A DNA stretch of 64,000 nucleotides from positions 1 through 64,000 of the forward strand of contig JAGBHE010000067.1 of NCBI GenBank assembly GCA_017935675.1, in the 5' to 3' direction. A program made the translations under genes and the position numbers. This document shows positions 39,301 through 46,425 of this stretch, piece by piece (the first letter of the stretch is position 1; each line of letters starts with the position of its first letter). The DNA is from Clostridia bacterium. Its GTDB lineage: Bacteria; Bacillota; Clostridia; UBA1381. The notes beneath the pieces were generated by a model, which was not told the DNA's origin, made no database searches, and saw nothing but the letters and a program-made list of their open reading frames with translations.

Positions 39301-39441
39301 ATTTTTTCCTTCCCATGCTGCAATAATATTATCTTCTGCTAAAACCATGCTGCTTTCCATAAGGGATACAAAGCTCATCATGCTCAAAACACATGTAATA
39401 ATTCTTTTTAATAATGTTGTTTTTTTCATATTTATAACCAT
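36325..39441 (-). CDS. Multimodular secreted protein with C-terminal SLH anchor
   Basis: Protein of 1,038 aa from 39441 (alternative start 39429); signal peptide ends near MVLAED. Modules in order: a beta-sandwich also found in the protein at 27479-29611, two further sandwich modules ending DWVRFYS and DYIQLNKL, a carboxypeptidase-regulatory-like Ig domain, a helical stretch (about 650-860), a Gly/Ser-rich hinge (GGSSGGSGGGGGN) and three SLH repeats (about 870-1038) with VTREEFVKML, LTRQDAAVMVNRIL and LSRAEAAVMLGKLI. It anchors on the cell wall and probably binds polysaccharide. First gene of the surface operon, with promoter 39533-39561 and the leader repeat. Confidence 0.83.
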   Translation of the reverse strand: MVINMKKTTLLKRIITCVLSMMSFVSLMESSMVLAEDNIIAAWEGKNPEEYTWSNGNWTTAVCEYKEDAGTAAIKFPSSKNPSAFFSLASPVTQADKITKMVVGMKTNQDVCLKLYYVTGTKFSGFKEGMSTNLLSFEKGDGDFREYEFPVNSGSFKGFKDDIQAFRVTVSQSAASPVIDFEKGLEVEFKYIRFAGGNEEIKPDEPAEEWPVVQPEEAGFEGRTVIYGVEMNNSSIFNDWGQGIKKYPPDINDGVAEFEITNKTNMAYAKEATVKIQRNKIAKVAMKLRSTAQITPQVYFSGTGEAIDSTRMLALPIVAASDEFKVVSADTSSNELWGAVPDLTRYRLSFSGANDGDKVEVDWVRFYSDVIPSFTEDEKCITYDFEGTEYGFESIGNVSDAVVYDGKLWARVTGDGDGFYRSLQPNVSAEDIKRIDIAYKNESPGSKGKLYFTTDACEEYCEECCFTFDILSNESGVYKIDTQSNKNWTGKITGLKFIPSDEAGNVIIDYIQLNKLSCSVKSRSGKVKAVGNLYGIAGEEVSVFVRNASETVLTQKTQTNEKGEFTFEFVIPEAPAQPSVYNAFFTSNAFDGEYMVQFVNITKQYTDNVFAEINKAKDSSDAQKLKVLIETDYDILDIQSAFYDEFTSKGLYTDDMYNLLVQEIDAFTAENIGKKIDNAIALASMKYMSGEEWFAAIDKYDDYLKFKEHSEYDLYKEADEAVKKEIANKIGTHTEYESARRAFDEQTVLARLKYAVTGGEVKHILEHISKENISIDLTEADELKNPEGAYSLLTEGSYRSFEDVKTAFENAVKHQKQKEKKTTGGSSGGSGGGGGNNINYYSDIAKAPVTNATPSTPAPSTTNADKMTAFSDMNGYEWASEAVNELYRRKIISGTEDGIFEPSRQVTREEFVKMLVSMFELPLSEAVYFTDAEKGSWYAPYIAAAAENGFVNGQGDIFGVGQPLTRQDAAVMVNRILGYESKAGETLFTDNDIISDYAKGAIFNLNQKGIINGYGDGSFAPINNLSRAEAAVMLGKLI

Positions 39442-39494
39442 GAACTCCTTTCGCCAAATTAAGTTTAAAAGAAAATCGCTCAGATTGCCGCCTT
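39432..39494 (-). repeat. Leader repeat, copy B (5' of the SLH protein)
   Basis: Nearly identical to 8941-9005, again spanning AAACTTAATTTGG, AAAGGAG and ATGGTTATAAA at the start of the gene. Here no GC-rich hairpin precedes it. See copy A for the comparison. Confidence 0.7.
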
Positions 39495-39532
39495 TTCTCT
39501 TAATTCGTTTTCCTTGTAATGCCTCTATCATT

Positions 39533-39561
39533 AGTATACAATATCGCTTTATCATTTTCAA
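39533..39561 (-). promoter_or_regulatory. Promoter of the SLH surface operon
   Basis: Leftward -35 TTGAAA (39556-39561), 17-bp spacer, -10 TATACT (39533-39538), divergent from the second two-component promoter. The transcript would start about 90 nt ahead of the coding region and include the leader repeat. I see no tandem GTAAAAATA operator here. Confidence 0.7.
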
Positions 39562-39625
39562 CAGTCTAAATCTTGTTTTTTGTGTAAAATAATTAGATTA
39601 TTGATTGATTTTAGTTCTTTACCGC

Positions 39626-39654
39626 TTGACTGAATCTGAAGATTATGTTAAAAT
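39626..39654 (+). promoter_or_regulatory. Promoter of the second two-component operon
   Basis: -35 TTGACT (39626-39631), 17-bp spacer, -10 TAAAAT (39649-39654), 77 bp before the start of the response regulator gene. The 64 bp to the divergent promoter are AT-rich and could hold regulator sites. Confidence 0.7.
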
Positions 39655-39731
39655 AGTTTTGTATTATGTAACTATACACGTTTTTTTAGTTACGCATAAC
39701 ACTAAAATCAGGTTTGTAAAAGGAGTTTGTT

Positions 39732-40481
39732 ATGTATAAAGCTATTATAATCGACGACAGTCCCTGGTCCGTCGCAAACATAAAGTGTATATTTCCTTGG
39801 GAACATTACGGTTTTGAAGAACCAATCACTACGGATAATCCTCAGCTTGCTCTGAGCTTATTATTACAACATAAACCCGATGTGCTTTTTACTGATATAA
39901 AAATGCCTCAAATCAGCGGCTTTGATTTGATAAAACAACTTAGTGTAAACAACCTTAAAACAAAGATTGTTTTAATCAGTGCATACACTGATTTTGCATA
40001 TGCACAGCAAGCAATATCATACGGTGTTTTCAGGTACTTATCAAAGCCAATAAGCAGACAGGAGGCCGAAAAGGTAATTCATGATTTAAAAAATGCATTA
40101 GACAAAGAATATGGCAAAAACAAAACCTTCTCCGCCGATTACATTTCAATTAAAAACCCGTCATTCAAAAAGCTGATTGAGTATATAGACGAAAATTACA
40201 CGCAAAAGCTGCAGCTTGAAGAGCTTTCAGCACTTTTTCAAATAAATCCGTCATATTGCAGCCATTTGTTCAGCGAACATTTTAATTGCGGATTTACTAC
40301 TTATATTACAAATCTCAAATTAAAAAAAGCCGCTGAGCTTTTAGTCGAAAACAATATGTGGATAAACGAAATAGCTGATTTTTTAAATTACGATTACAAT
40401 TACTTTAATAAACTTTTCAAAAAACATTACGGTGTTACTCCAAAGCAATTTCAGCAAAGGGGAGAAAAAAATGAATCCTAA
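39732..40481 (+). CDS. AraC-family response regulator (YesN-like)
   Basis: Second YesN-type regulator, 249 aa. Receiver domain with DD at 8-9 (IIIDDSPWSV), phosphoacceptor Asp at about 55 (LFTDIKMPQ) and Lys in SKPIS; AraC-type DNA-binding domain from about 145 with the end HYGVTPKQFQQ. AAAAGGAG precedes the ATG. It overlaps the kinase gene by 11 bp. Located divergently from the SLH surface operon, which it probably controls together with the second importer. Confidence 0.93.
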   Translation: MYKAIIIDDSPWSVANIKCIFPWEHYGFEEPITTDNPQLALSLLLQHKPDVLFTDIKMPQISGFDLIKQLSVNNLKTKIVLISAYTDFAYAQQAISYGVFRYLSKPISRQEAEKVIHDLKNALDKEYGKNKTFSADYISIKNPSFKKLIEYIDENYTQKLQLEELSALFQINPSYCSHLFSEHFNCGFTTYITNLKLKKAAELLVENNMWINEIADFLNYDYNYFNKLFKKHYGVTPKQFQQRGEKNES

Positions 40482-42165
40482 AAAAAGCTTGCGTACCGGC
40501 ATCAACTTAACAATAATAGTTGCTTGGTTTATCATTTTTATCATACAGATTTATTGCATTGGGCTGTTATATAATCAAATCATTTCCGGGGAAAAAGAAA
40601 AGGCATCCGAAAATATACTTTTAGCTCATGATTTTATACAAAGAAAAATAGATACATCAAGAATAATTCAGGAAGCTGTTCTTAACAACAACAATGTTAT
40701 GAAAAGCTTGCAAAACCCGCAGCCTGAATTACACAGCAACCTGGAAAATTCCATATCCGAATTTATGCAGTCCAATCACAGCATTTTTTATGAACCTTTT
40801 CACATAATTTTTATTGATAAAAATGATAACGCAAGTTGTATGACAGGAAAAATCTCCGATGAAGTCATGAAGAAAGCAGTCGACATTTTTAAAGCCGACA
40901 GCAAAAAGGAGCTTGATTTTTTTACTGCAACCACTCCCCTTTTTAATGCAGTATATTTTTGTGCACCGCAGCAAATCACTTTCCCTTCAACGCTCAAAGT
41001 CGAAACTGAATATATTGGCACATTTATTATTGTCGGGCAGATAAACATTGCTGAGCTTATACGGCACTCATCGATAAGCGATGCGGACTTTGTATATCTG
41101 ACAAACGGAGCGGATAAAAAAATTGATATAATTACACCCTCCGCCGCACATAAAAATAATTTCAACTCAGAACATAAAATTTTAGATACTGAATGGCAAT
41201 TATGCATAAGTATGCCTATTAACTTCCCTACACCTCCGATATTTATGATGTTTCTTCTGGAAATAGCATTGCTGTCTTTGATTTTTCTGTTTATACAAAT
41301 ACTACTCTCTCACAATATTTACAAACCCATAGAGAAGATATACAGATTTTTAAACGATTATCCAAAACAGTTAAACCATTCACACCTTAATTTGAAAACC
41401 CGGAATGAGCTTGGAATTATTGCAGATAAAATCAATAATATGCTTGACAATACGGAAAACCTGTATCGTCGTATAATCACTACACAACAAACCTTATACG
41501 AAACCGAGCTTATGCAGAGGAGCACAACATTATACGCCCTGCAGGCACAGCTTGTTCCTCATTTTATATACAATACCATGGATTGTATATGCGGACTTGC
41601 AAACACATCCGGAGTGCCTCAAATTGCCGATATTGTTGTTTCCTTATCGAGAATACTTCGTTACAGTATCAAGGAAGAAAAAGAAGTTTTGTTCATTCAG
41701 GAGTTAGAGATTCTTGAATATTACATAACCATTCAAAGCATTATGTTTCCTGACAGGTTCGATGTGCAATTTAACATTTCTGACGAAACTCATTCGGTAC
41801 ATTGTCTGAAAATGATTGTTCAACCTATAGCGGAAAACGTTTTCAAACACGCTTTCAAGGATCCGGGCAAAAAATATCTGTTAAACATTTCTGCATATGT
41901 AAACGAAAAATTTCTTGTTGTCAAAATACGTGATAACGGCTGTGGTATAACAGCTGAAAAATTAAAGCTCATAAAAGAAGAGCTTTCACTTATAAGTAAA
42001 ACATTTTTCGTAGAAAAAAAAGACACAACACATATCGGTATCTCCAATATCCAATACCGCATATTTTTGAACTATGGAGAAGATTATAAAATAGACATAG
42101 ACAGCAAGGAAAATGAATATACAGAAGTTACTCTTCGCCTGCCTAATAAAGAAAGCTATAACTAA
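40471..42165 (+). CDS. Membrane sensor histidine kinase (YesM-like)
   Basis: Kinase of 564 aa with transmembrane helices near 12-35 and 258-280 around an extracellular sensing domain of about 220 residues. A HAMP-like linker (IYKPIEKIYRFL) leads to the phosphoacceptor region AQLVPHFIYNTMD and the ATPase domain with N-box QPIAENVFKHA and the G-box DNGCGI. The start at 40471 has AAGGGGAG eight bases upstream; an earlier in-frame ATG lies inside the regulator gene. In-frame sequence past the stop encodes a short AraC-like tail (see 42166-42216). Confidence 0.92.
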   Translation: MNPKKSLRTGINLTIIVAWFIIFIIQIYCIGLLYNQIISGEKEKASENILLAHDFIQRKIDTSRIIQEAVLNNNNVMKSLQNPQPELHSNLENSISEFMQSNHSIFYEPFHIIFIDKNDNASCMTGKISDEVMKKAVDIFKADSKKELDFFTATTPLFNAVYFCAPQQITFPSTLKVETEYIGTFIIVGQINIAELIRHSSISDADFVYLTNGADKKIDIITPSAAHKNNFNSEHKILDTEWQLCISMPINFPTPPIFMMFLLEIALLSLIFLFIQILLSHNIYKPIEKIYRFLNDYPKQLNHSHLNLKTRNELGIIADKINNMLDNTENLYRRIITTQQTLYETELMQRSTTLYALQAQLVPHFIYNTMDCICGLANTSGVPQIADIVVSLSRILRYSIKEEKEVLFIQELEILEYYITIQSIMFPDRFDVQFNISDETHSVHCLKMIVQPIAENVFKHAFKDPGKKYLLNISAYVNEKFLVVKIRDNGCGITAEKLKLIKEELSLISKTFFVEKKDTTHIGISNIQYRIFLNYGEDYKIDIDSKENEYTEVTLRLPNKESYN

Positions 42166-42216
42166 AAGCCACAAAAAACAATGGGACTTACGCCAGGCGA
42201 ATACAGAAATAATTAA
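42166..42216 (+). pseudogene. Remnant of an AraC-type regulator C-terminus
   Basis: Directly after the kinase stop, in the same frame, sixteen codons read KPQKTMGLTPGEYRNN and end in TAA. FKKxxGxTPxEYR is the hallmark C-terminal end of AraC/YesN regulators. It seems a fossil of another regulator gene brought next to the kinase by deletion or recombination. No start codon or ribosome binding site. Confidence 0.55.
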
Positions 42217-42243
42217 AAAAAAGCGGAAAATCCGCTTTTTTTT
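42215..42243. terminator. Bidirectional terminator between kinase and rplA
   Basis: AAAAAAAAGCGGA / TCCGCTTTTTTTT with a 4-nt loop; A-run and T-run on both sides. It ends the rightward kinase operon and the leftward ribosomal protein operon. Confidence 0.92.
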
Positions 42244-42245
42244 AA

Positions 42246-42935
42246 TTACAGCTTCGCACCGTTAATTTTTACACCCGGTCCCATTGTTGAAGCAACAACA
42301 ACGCTTCTCAGGTACTGTCCCTTTGCAGCAGCGGGCTTCGCTTTAATGATAGCGTTTAAAAGAGTATTGAAATTCTCTGAGAGCTTTTCTACTCCGAAGG
42401 AAGCCTTGCCTATGGGGCAGTGAATAATGTTAGTTTTATCGAGACGGTACTCTATTTTACCTGCCTTAATTTCATTTACAGCCTTAGTTACATCCATTGT
42501 TACGGTACCTGCCTTAGGCGAAGGCATAAGTCCCTTAGGACCGAGCACCTTACCGAGACGGCCTACAACTCCCATCATGTCCGGAGTTGCAACAACAACG
42601 TCAAAATCAAACCAGTTTTCACTCTGGATTTTTGTAACCATATCCATATCGCCTACATAATCTGCGCCTGCAGCCTGAGCCTCATCAGCCTTCGGACCTT
42701 TTGCAAACACAAGTACACGTGCTGTTTTACCCGTTCCGTGAGGCAATACAATAGCGCCTCTTACCTGCTGATCCGCATGTCTTGAGTCAACGCCGAGCTT
42801 TATGTGAACCTCTACCGTTTCATCAAACTTTGCCTTGGCAGTCTTTGTTACAAGCTCAAGAGCCTCAGCGGGATCATATAACTTTGATTTGTCAACCAGC
42901 TTCACGCTGTCCTTATATTTCTTTCCTCTGAACAT
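42246..42935 (-). CDS. rplA: 50S ribosomal protein L1
   Basis: Ribosomal protein L1, 229 aa, binds 23S rRNA at the L1 stalk and its own mRNA leader as repressor. Signature segments include [38 protein letters not shown] and the C-terminal GPGVKIN. The start at 42935 has AAGGAGG eight bases upstream; an in-frame upstream extension exists but lacks support. Last gene of the rpmG-secE-nusG-rplK-rplA operon. rplJ and rplL, which usually follow, are not here: a terminator and a convergent kinase gene come next. Confidence 0.97.
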   Translation of the reverse strand: MFRGKKYKDSVKLVDKSKLYDPAEALELVTKTAKAKFDETVEVHIKLGVDSRHADQQVRGAIVLPHGTGKTARVLVFAKGPKADEAQAAGADYVGDMDMVTKIQSENWFDFDVVVATPDMMGVVGRLGKVLGPKGLMPSPKAGTVTMDVTKAVNEIKAGKIEYRLDKTNIIHCPIGKASFGVEKLSENFNTLLNAIIKAKPAAAKGQYLRSVVVASTMGPGVKINGAKL

Positions 42936-42997
42936 TTCATATCCTCCTTTGTGGTCAGACAAGGCCTTCCGCCTCTCCCACTTCTTTTATGAGCAAA

Positions 42998-43423
42998 TTA
43001 TTCTTCTACCAATACTCCCATGCTTCTTGCTGTTCCGGCAATCATGCTCATGGCAGCCTCAAGACTTGCGGCGTTAAGATCCGGCATTTTCTGTTCGGCA
43101 ATAGCCTGAAGATCAGCCTTTTTAAGCGTAGCAACCTTTGTTTTGTTAGGAACACCGGAACCGCTTTGGATATTACATGCCTTTTTGATTAAAACGGCAG
43201 CCGGCGGAGTCTTTGTCACGAATGAGAAAGAACGGTCAGCATAAACCGTAATAACAACCGGAATTATAAGACCTGCATCCTTCGCTGTTTTTTCGTTGAA
43301 TTCCTTTGTAAACTGCATAATGTTTACGCCGTGCTGACCGAGAGCCGGACCAACAGGCGGAGCCGGTGTTGCCTTTCCGGCAGGAATTTGTAATTTGATA
43401 TAACCTGCAACCTTTTGAGCCAT
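42998..43423 (-). CDS. rplK: 50S ribosomal protein L11
   Basis: Ribosomal protein L11, 141 aa, full length, part of the GTPase-associated centre. It begins [18 protein letters not shown], followed by the [17 protein letters not shown] signature and ending MGVLVEE. AAGGAGG seven bases upstream fixes the start at 43423; the longer frame upstream covers the leader. 110 bp after nusG with the L1-type leader motif, and 62 bp before rplA. Confidence 0.97.
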   Translation of the reverse strand: MAQKVAGYIKLQIPAGKATPAPPVGPALGQHGVNIMQFTKEFNEKTAKDAGLIIPVVITVYADRSFSFVTKTPPAAVLIKKACNIQSGSGVPNKTKVATLKKADLQAIAEQKMPDLNAASLEAAMSMIAGTARSMGVLVEE

Positions 43424-43448
43424 AAATGGCACCTCCTTAAAAATACGT

Positions 43449-43477
43449 GTGGTAATTACGGGCATACGCCCTCCCAC
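43449..43477 (-). promoter_or_regulatory. L1-binding leader motif of rplK-rplA
   Basis: On the minus strand GTGGGAGGG-cgtat-GCCCGTAATTACCAC: a short inner stem GGGC/GCCC, an internal loop GAG/GTAATTA and a GTGG/CCAC outer stem, 25 nt before the rplK ribosome binding site. It matches the pattern of the L1 target site known upstream of rplK in Firmicutes, which imitates the 23S rRNA site. It should allow L1 to repress its own operon. Confidence 0.8.
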
Positions 43478-43533
43478 TGAAAAACCAGAGGGATCAAAAT
43501 ATATAAACGGCATGTCCGTTTATAACAAATAAA

Positions 43534-44058
43534 TCAGTCGATTTTTGTAACCTGAGCAGCTTCGATTTCAAGAGAAACCTCTCTGTCAAACATATTGATT
43601 TTTGCGGAAATTTTTCCTGTTTCCGAATCGACTGTTTCAACAATTCCCGAAAATCCTTCCATAGGACCTGATTTAACGGAAATTCTGTCACCGATGGAGA
43701 GTCCGATTTCAGCCTGACGCACTGTGTCAACGCCCATTTTACGAACCTCTTCATCGCTCAGCGGAACCGGTTTGGAACCCGGACCGACAAAGCCGGTAAC
43801 GCCTCTTGTATTTCTGACAATATACCAGCTTTCATCAGTCATGACCATTTTGATCACAACATAGCCCGGAAAAAGCTTGCGCTTCACTGTCTTAACCTGA
43901 TCCTCGCTCTTTTCCTCAACATCCTCCACCGGAACCTCAACATCCATTATAAGATGCTGCAGACCGCGGTTTTCGACGGACTTCTCGATGTTTGCCTTGA
44001 CTTTATTCTCATATCCCGAGTATGTGTGTGCCACATACCATTTTGCGTCCGCTGCCAT
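43534..44058 (-). CDS. nusG: Transcription termination/antitermination protein NusG
   Basis: NusG, 174 aa, binds RNA polymerase and couples transcription to pausing, termination and translation. NGN domain (about 1-110: KWYVAHTYSGYENKVKANIE, LFPGYVVIKM, SWYIVRNTRGVTGFVG) and C-terminal KOW domain (RISVKSGPMEGFSGIVETVD). Standard position between secE and rplK. GGAAGGAGAACAAT precedes the ATG. It lies 21 bp after secE. Confidence 0.97.
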   Translation of the reverse strand: MAADAKWYVAHTYSGYENKVKANIEKSVENRGLQHLIMDVEVPVEDVEEKSEDQVKTVKRKLFPGYVVIKMVMTDESWYIVRNTRGVTGFVGPGSKPVPLSDEEVRKMGVDTVRQAEIGLSIGDRISVKSGPMEGFSGIVETVDSETGKISAKINMFDREVSLEIEAAQVTKID

Positions 44059-44079
44059 ATTGTTCTCCTTCCTTTCTGA

Positions 44080-44301
44080 TTATAACCACTCAGTTATAAA
44101 TTGGAAAAGTTTAGAAAAACCAATATCAAGCACCGATAAGATAACGGCAACTACTGCAATGAATACCAGAATAACGCCTGTGTTATGAACCAATTGAGAC
44201 CATGAAGGCCACGTAGCCTTTGAAAGCTCGGATTTTGTTTCAACAAAAAAGGTTTTTGCTTTTTTTCCCAAGCTCTTCTTTGCTGCTTTTGTTTCAGCCA
44301 T
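44080..44301 (-). CDS. secE: Preprotein translocase subunit SecE
   Basis: SecE, 73 aa, stabilises SecY in the protein translocation channel. Basic N-terminus, the amphipathic segment FFVETKSELSKATWPSWSQ (family hallmark) and one transmembrane helix (about 40-62). Length is typical for Firmicutes. Lies between rpmG and nusG. Confidence 0.95.
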   Translation of the reverse strand: MAETKAAKKSLGKKAKTFFVETKSELSKATWPSWSQLVHNTGVILVFIAVVAVILSVLDIGFSKLFQFITEWL

Positions 44302-44347
44302 AATAACACATCCTATCTTTTAAATTTTACTACTCAAACGGCAGAAG

Positions 44348-44497
44348 TTACTTCGTTTCCTTATGAAGCGTGTGCTTCTTGCAGAATCTACAGTATTTAT
44401 TCATCTCCAGCCTGTCCGGATCATTCTTCTTGTTCTTCATTGTATTGTAATTTCTCTGTTTACATTCCGAACATGCAAGTGTGATCTTTACTCTCAT
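44348..44497 (-). CDS. rpmG: 50S ribosomal protein L33
   Basis: Ribosomal protein L33, 49 aa. Reads [18 protein letters not shown] at the start and [14 protein letters not shown] at the end; two CxxC pairs (zinc-binding form). The ATG at 44497 follows AAATGAGGTGTAAC-like sequence (GGAGGTG). First gene of the secE-nusG-rplK-rplA operon. Confidence 0.95.
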   Translation of the reverse strand: MRVKITLACSECKQRNYNTMKNKKNDPDRLEMNKYCRFCKKHTLHKETK

Positions 44498-44558
44498 TTG
44501 TTACACCTCCAAAAACGCTATCATTAAAAATATTACACTCTTTTTTTACACACAAAAA

Positions 44559-44609
44559 AAGAGCCTTTAAAGCAATTATTATTATACACTAAATAAAGGC
44601 TCTTGTCAA
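44559..44609 (-). promoter_or_regulatory. rpmG-operon promoter embedded in the queT terminator
   Basis: -35 TTGACA (44604-44609), 17-bp spacer, -10 TATAAT (44581-44586), leftwards to rpmG. The spacer and the start region form the two arms of an 11-bp inverted repeat (AAGAGCCTTTA / TAAAGGCTCTT, 44559-44604) followed by a T7 run. RNA coming from queT can fold into a terminator here, whereas RNA starting at this promoter lacks the upstream arm. Confidence 0.85.
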
Positions 44610-44734
44610 GTGTTTTTTAAATTTTTTTCTTTGTAATATTATATATAAAAATACGTCAAAAACTTCTCATTATGCTATAAAACTACCACAAAAACAGCAA
44701 AAAACGTTGATTTGCTCACGGATTTATGGTATCA

Positions 44735-45211
44735 TTAAAACAGGTGCGGTGCCCGTGACTTAATCGCCAGAAGAAGCACTGTTCCGAAAATCCCCGCAGT
44801 TATAAACTCACCGATGAATACGGTGAATGCAAAATAAAAATATGAACCGGGAAAATGGTAGGCAAACATAAGTATAAACGGCACAATGATTGTGTTTGAC
44901 AAAATCGGCGGTACTGCCGCAAGCCATTTGTTTTTTCGCAGAAGTCTTGTTCCGACAGCTCCAATCAAGGTTGCTAAACTGCCGACGATAATGTTTGCAA
45001 GAACACCGTCTGTAAGCAGGTTTGCAATAAGACAGCCGATAAAAAGACCCGGAATTGCCGCAGGTGTAAAATACGGCAGAACAGTAAGCGCTTCGGAAAT
45101 ACGAAGCTGAATGGCTCCGTTTGCAAGTCCCGCGATGTTTGCAACATACGTCAACGCAACGTACAGCGCGGCAATAAGCGCGCCTTGAGTGATGAATAAA
45201 CTTTTTCTCAT
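44735..45211 (-). CDS. queT: QueT family queuosine-precursor transporter
   Basis: Integral-membrane substrate component (S-protein, 158 aa) of an ECF-type importer for preQ1/preQ0 or queuosine precursors. Five to six hydrophobic segments; starts MRKSLFITQGALIAALYVALTY and contains AIQLRISEALTVLPYF, typical of QueT. No ATPase or T-component is encoded nearby; it would use a shared ECF module. The preQ1 riboswitch at 45225-45266 overlaps its ribosome binding site, confirming the role. Confidence 0.93.
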   Translation of the reverse strand: MRKSLFITQGALIAALYVALTYVANIAGLANGAIQLRISEALTVLPYFTPAAIPGLFIGCLIANLLTDGVLANIIVGSLATLIGAVGTRLLRKNKWLAAVPPILSNTIIVPFILMFAYHFPGSYFYFAFTVFIGEFITAGIFGTVLLLAIKSRAPHLF

Positions 45212-45224
45212 GATAAAAAAACTC

Positions 45225-45266
45225 CTTTAGTTTTGTTTTAGGTGAGGAAGGTTTCGAACTCACCGC
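45225..45266 (-). ncRNA. preQ1-I riboswitch in the queT leader
   Basis: On the minus strand: stem GGTGAG (45264-45259) pairing with CTCACC (45246-45241), loop TTCGAAACCTTC, then TAAAACAAAACTAAAGGAG. The A-rich tail with AACTA folding back and running into AAGGAG is the preQ1-I pattern: ligand binding would hide the ribosome binding site of queT. It lies at the first nucleotides of the transcript. Confidence 0.9.
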
Positions 45267-45271
45267 ATTAC

Positions 45272-45300
45272 ATTATAGCATCATGAACAGGGCTTGTCAA
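45272..45300 (-). promoter_or_regulatory. queT promoter
   Basis: Leftward -35 TTGACA (45295-45300), 17-bp spacer, -10 TATAAT (45272-45277). The start point would fall at the edge of the riboswitch stem. Confidence 0.9.
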
Positions 45301-45344
45301 CATCTCCAGGAACAAAATTTTCCTTTGTATGTTTTTTTGTAAGT

Positions 45345-45476
45345 TATGCCCAAGCTTTTCATACAAATGTGTCAATGGATTTTATCCACGGGATAACAGG
45401 GCTTCCCGCGGAGAAAATTGCAGAGCTTTTCAATGCAAGCTATGTCAGCAGTGTATTAAGCGCCCCAAAAAAATAA
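45345..45476 (+). pseudogene. Short orphan coding-like fragment
   Basis: An open frame of about 44 codons ends with FIHGITGLPAEKIAELFNAS before the DMT transporter gene. The end resembles the C-terminal helix of transposase-associated Rpn-type nucleases (IxxITGLSxEEIxxL), so it may be the tail of a lost gene. It lacks a start codon with ribosome binding site. Weak evidence. Confidence 0.25.
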
Positions 45477-45506
45477 TCAGAAATAAATGCAGAAGGAATT
45501 GATAAC

Positions 45507-46406
45507 ATGCAGAAAAATTTTATAAGACACTCCGTGCTGCCGGTAATTGCAGCTCTTATCTGGGGAACGGCGTTTGCCGCTCAGAGCGTTTGCTCGGAAT
45601 ACGTGCAGCCTATGACATTTAATACCGAAAGATCTTTTATTGCAAGCATTACGCTACTTGCGGTATATCTTATATATTCACGCTCTGCAAAGCAAAGCGG
45701 AACAAAAAAGCCGATTCCATGGAAAAAGCTGATTCCCGGTTCAATATTATGCGGAATTTTCCTCGCTCTTGCATCAAACATGCAGCAGCTCGGAATAGGC
45801 GTAACCTCCGCCGGGAAATCAGGCTTTATTACAGCCCTGTACATAGTCATTGTCCCGATACTCGGACTTTTTATAGGTAAAAAATGCGGTATTAACGTAT
45901 GGATAGCAGTTGCTGCCGCCACCGCAGGTCTTTATTTCCTATGCGTGGGAGAAAACTTTTCAATAACCTCCGGTGATTTGTATCTGCTTATATGCGCCGT
46001 TCTTTTCTCGGTACACATTCTCGTTATTGACCATTACACGCAGACAGTGGAAGGCGTTCTGCTTTCATTGGGACAGTTTATCGTTGTGACCGTTATCTCG
46101 GGAATCGGAATGCTTATTTTTGAACAGCCCTCCATGGATGCTATAATGAAATGTCTGCTTCCCACCCTTTACGTAGGTATTTTTTCAAGCGGCGTAGCGT
46201 ATACGCTGCAAATTATCGCCATGCGCGGCGCAAACCCGACGGTTGTTTCTCTGCTTCTGAGCCTTGAATCCGTATTTTCAGTGCTTGCGGGCGCAGCCTT
46301 TCTCGGGGAGCGTCTTATGGCAAGAGAATATTTCGGGTGCCTTTTGATGTTTGCGGCAGTAGTAATGTCACAGCTTCAGCCGAAGAAAAAAGAAATAAAC
46401 AGTTAA
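45507..46406 (+). CDS. EamA/DMT-family permease
   Basis: Ten-helix membrane protein of 299 aa with two EamA repeats (about 8-145 and 155-290); the second ends ANPTVVSLLLSLESVFSVLAGAAFLGE, the conserved motif of DMT exporters. It likely exports a small metabolite or amino acid; the substrate cannot be predicted. AGAAGGAATTG precedes the ATG. 19 bp before the amidase gene, likely cotranscribed. Confidence 0.9.
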   Translation: MQKNFIRHSVLPVIAALIWGTAFAAQSVCSEYVQPMTFNTERSFIASITLLAVYLIYSRSAKQSGTKKPIPWKKLIPGSILCGIFLALASNMQQLGIGVTSAGKSGFITALYIVIVPILGLFIGKKCGINVWIAVAAATAGLYFLCVGENFSITSGDLYLLICAVLFSVHILVIDHYTQTVEGVLLSLGQFIVVTVISGIGMLIFEQPSMDAIMKCLLPTLYVGIFSSGVAYTLQIIAMRGANPTVVSLLLSLESVFSVLAGAAFLGERLMAREYFGCLLMFAAVVMSQLQPKKKEINS

Positions 46407-46425
46407 TTAAGGAATTGATACAGCA

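Noticed and set aside
44808..45263. Alternative long frame over queT and its riboswitch
   Set aside because: It has Cys/Tyr/Ser-rich nonsense composition and would ignore the riboswitch; the QueT frame is clear.
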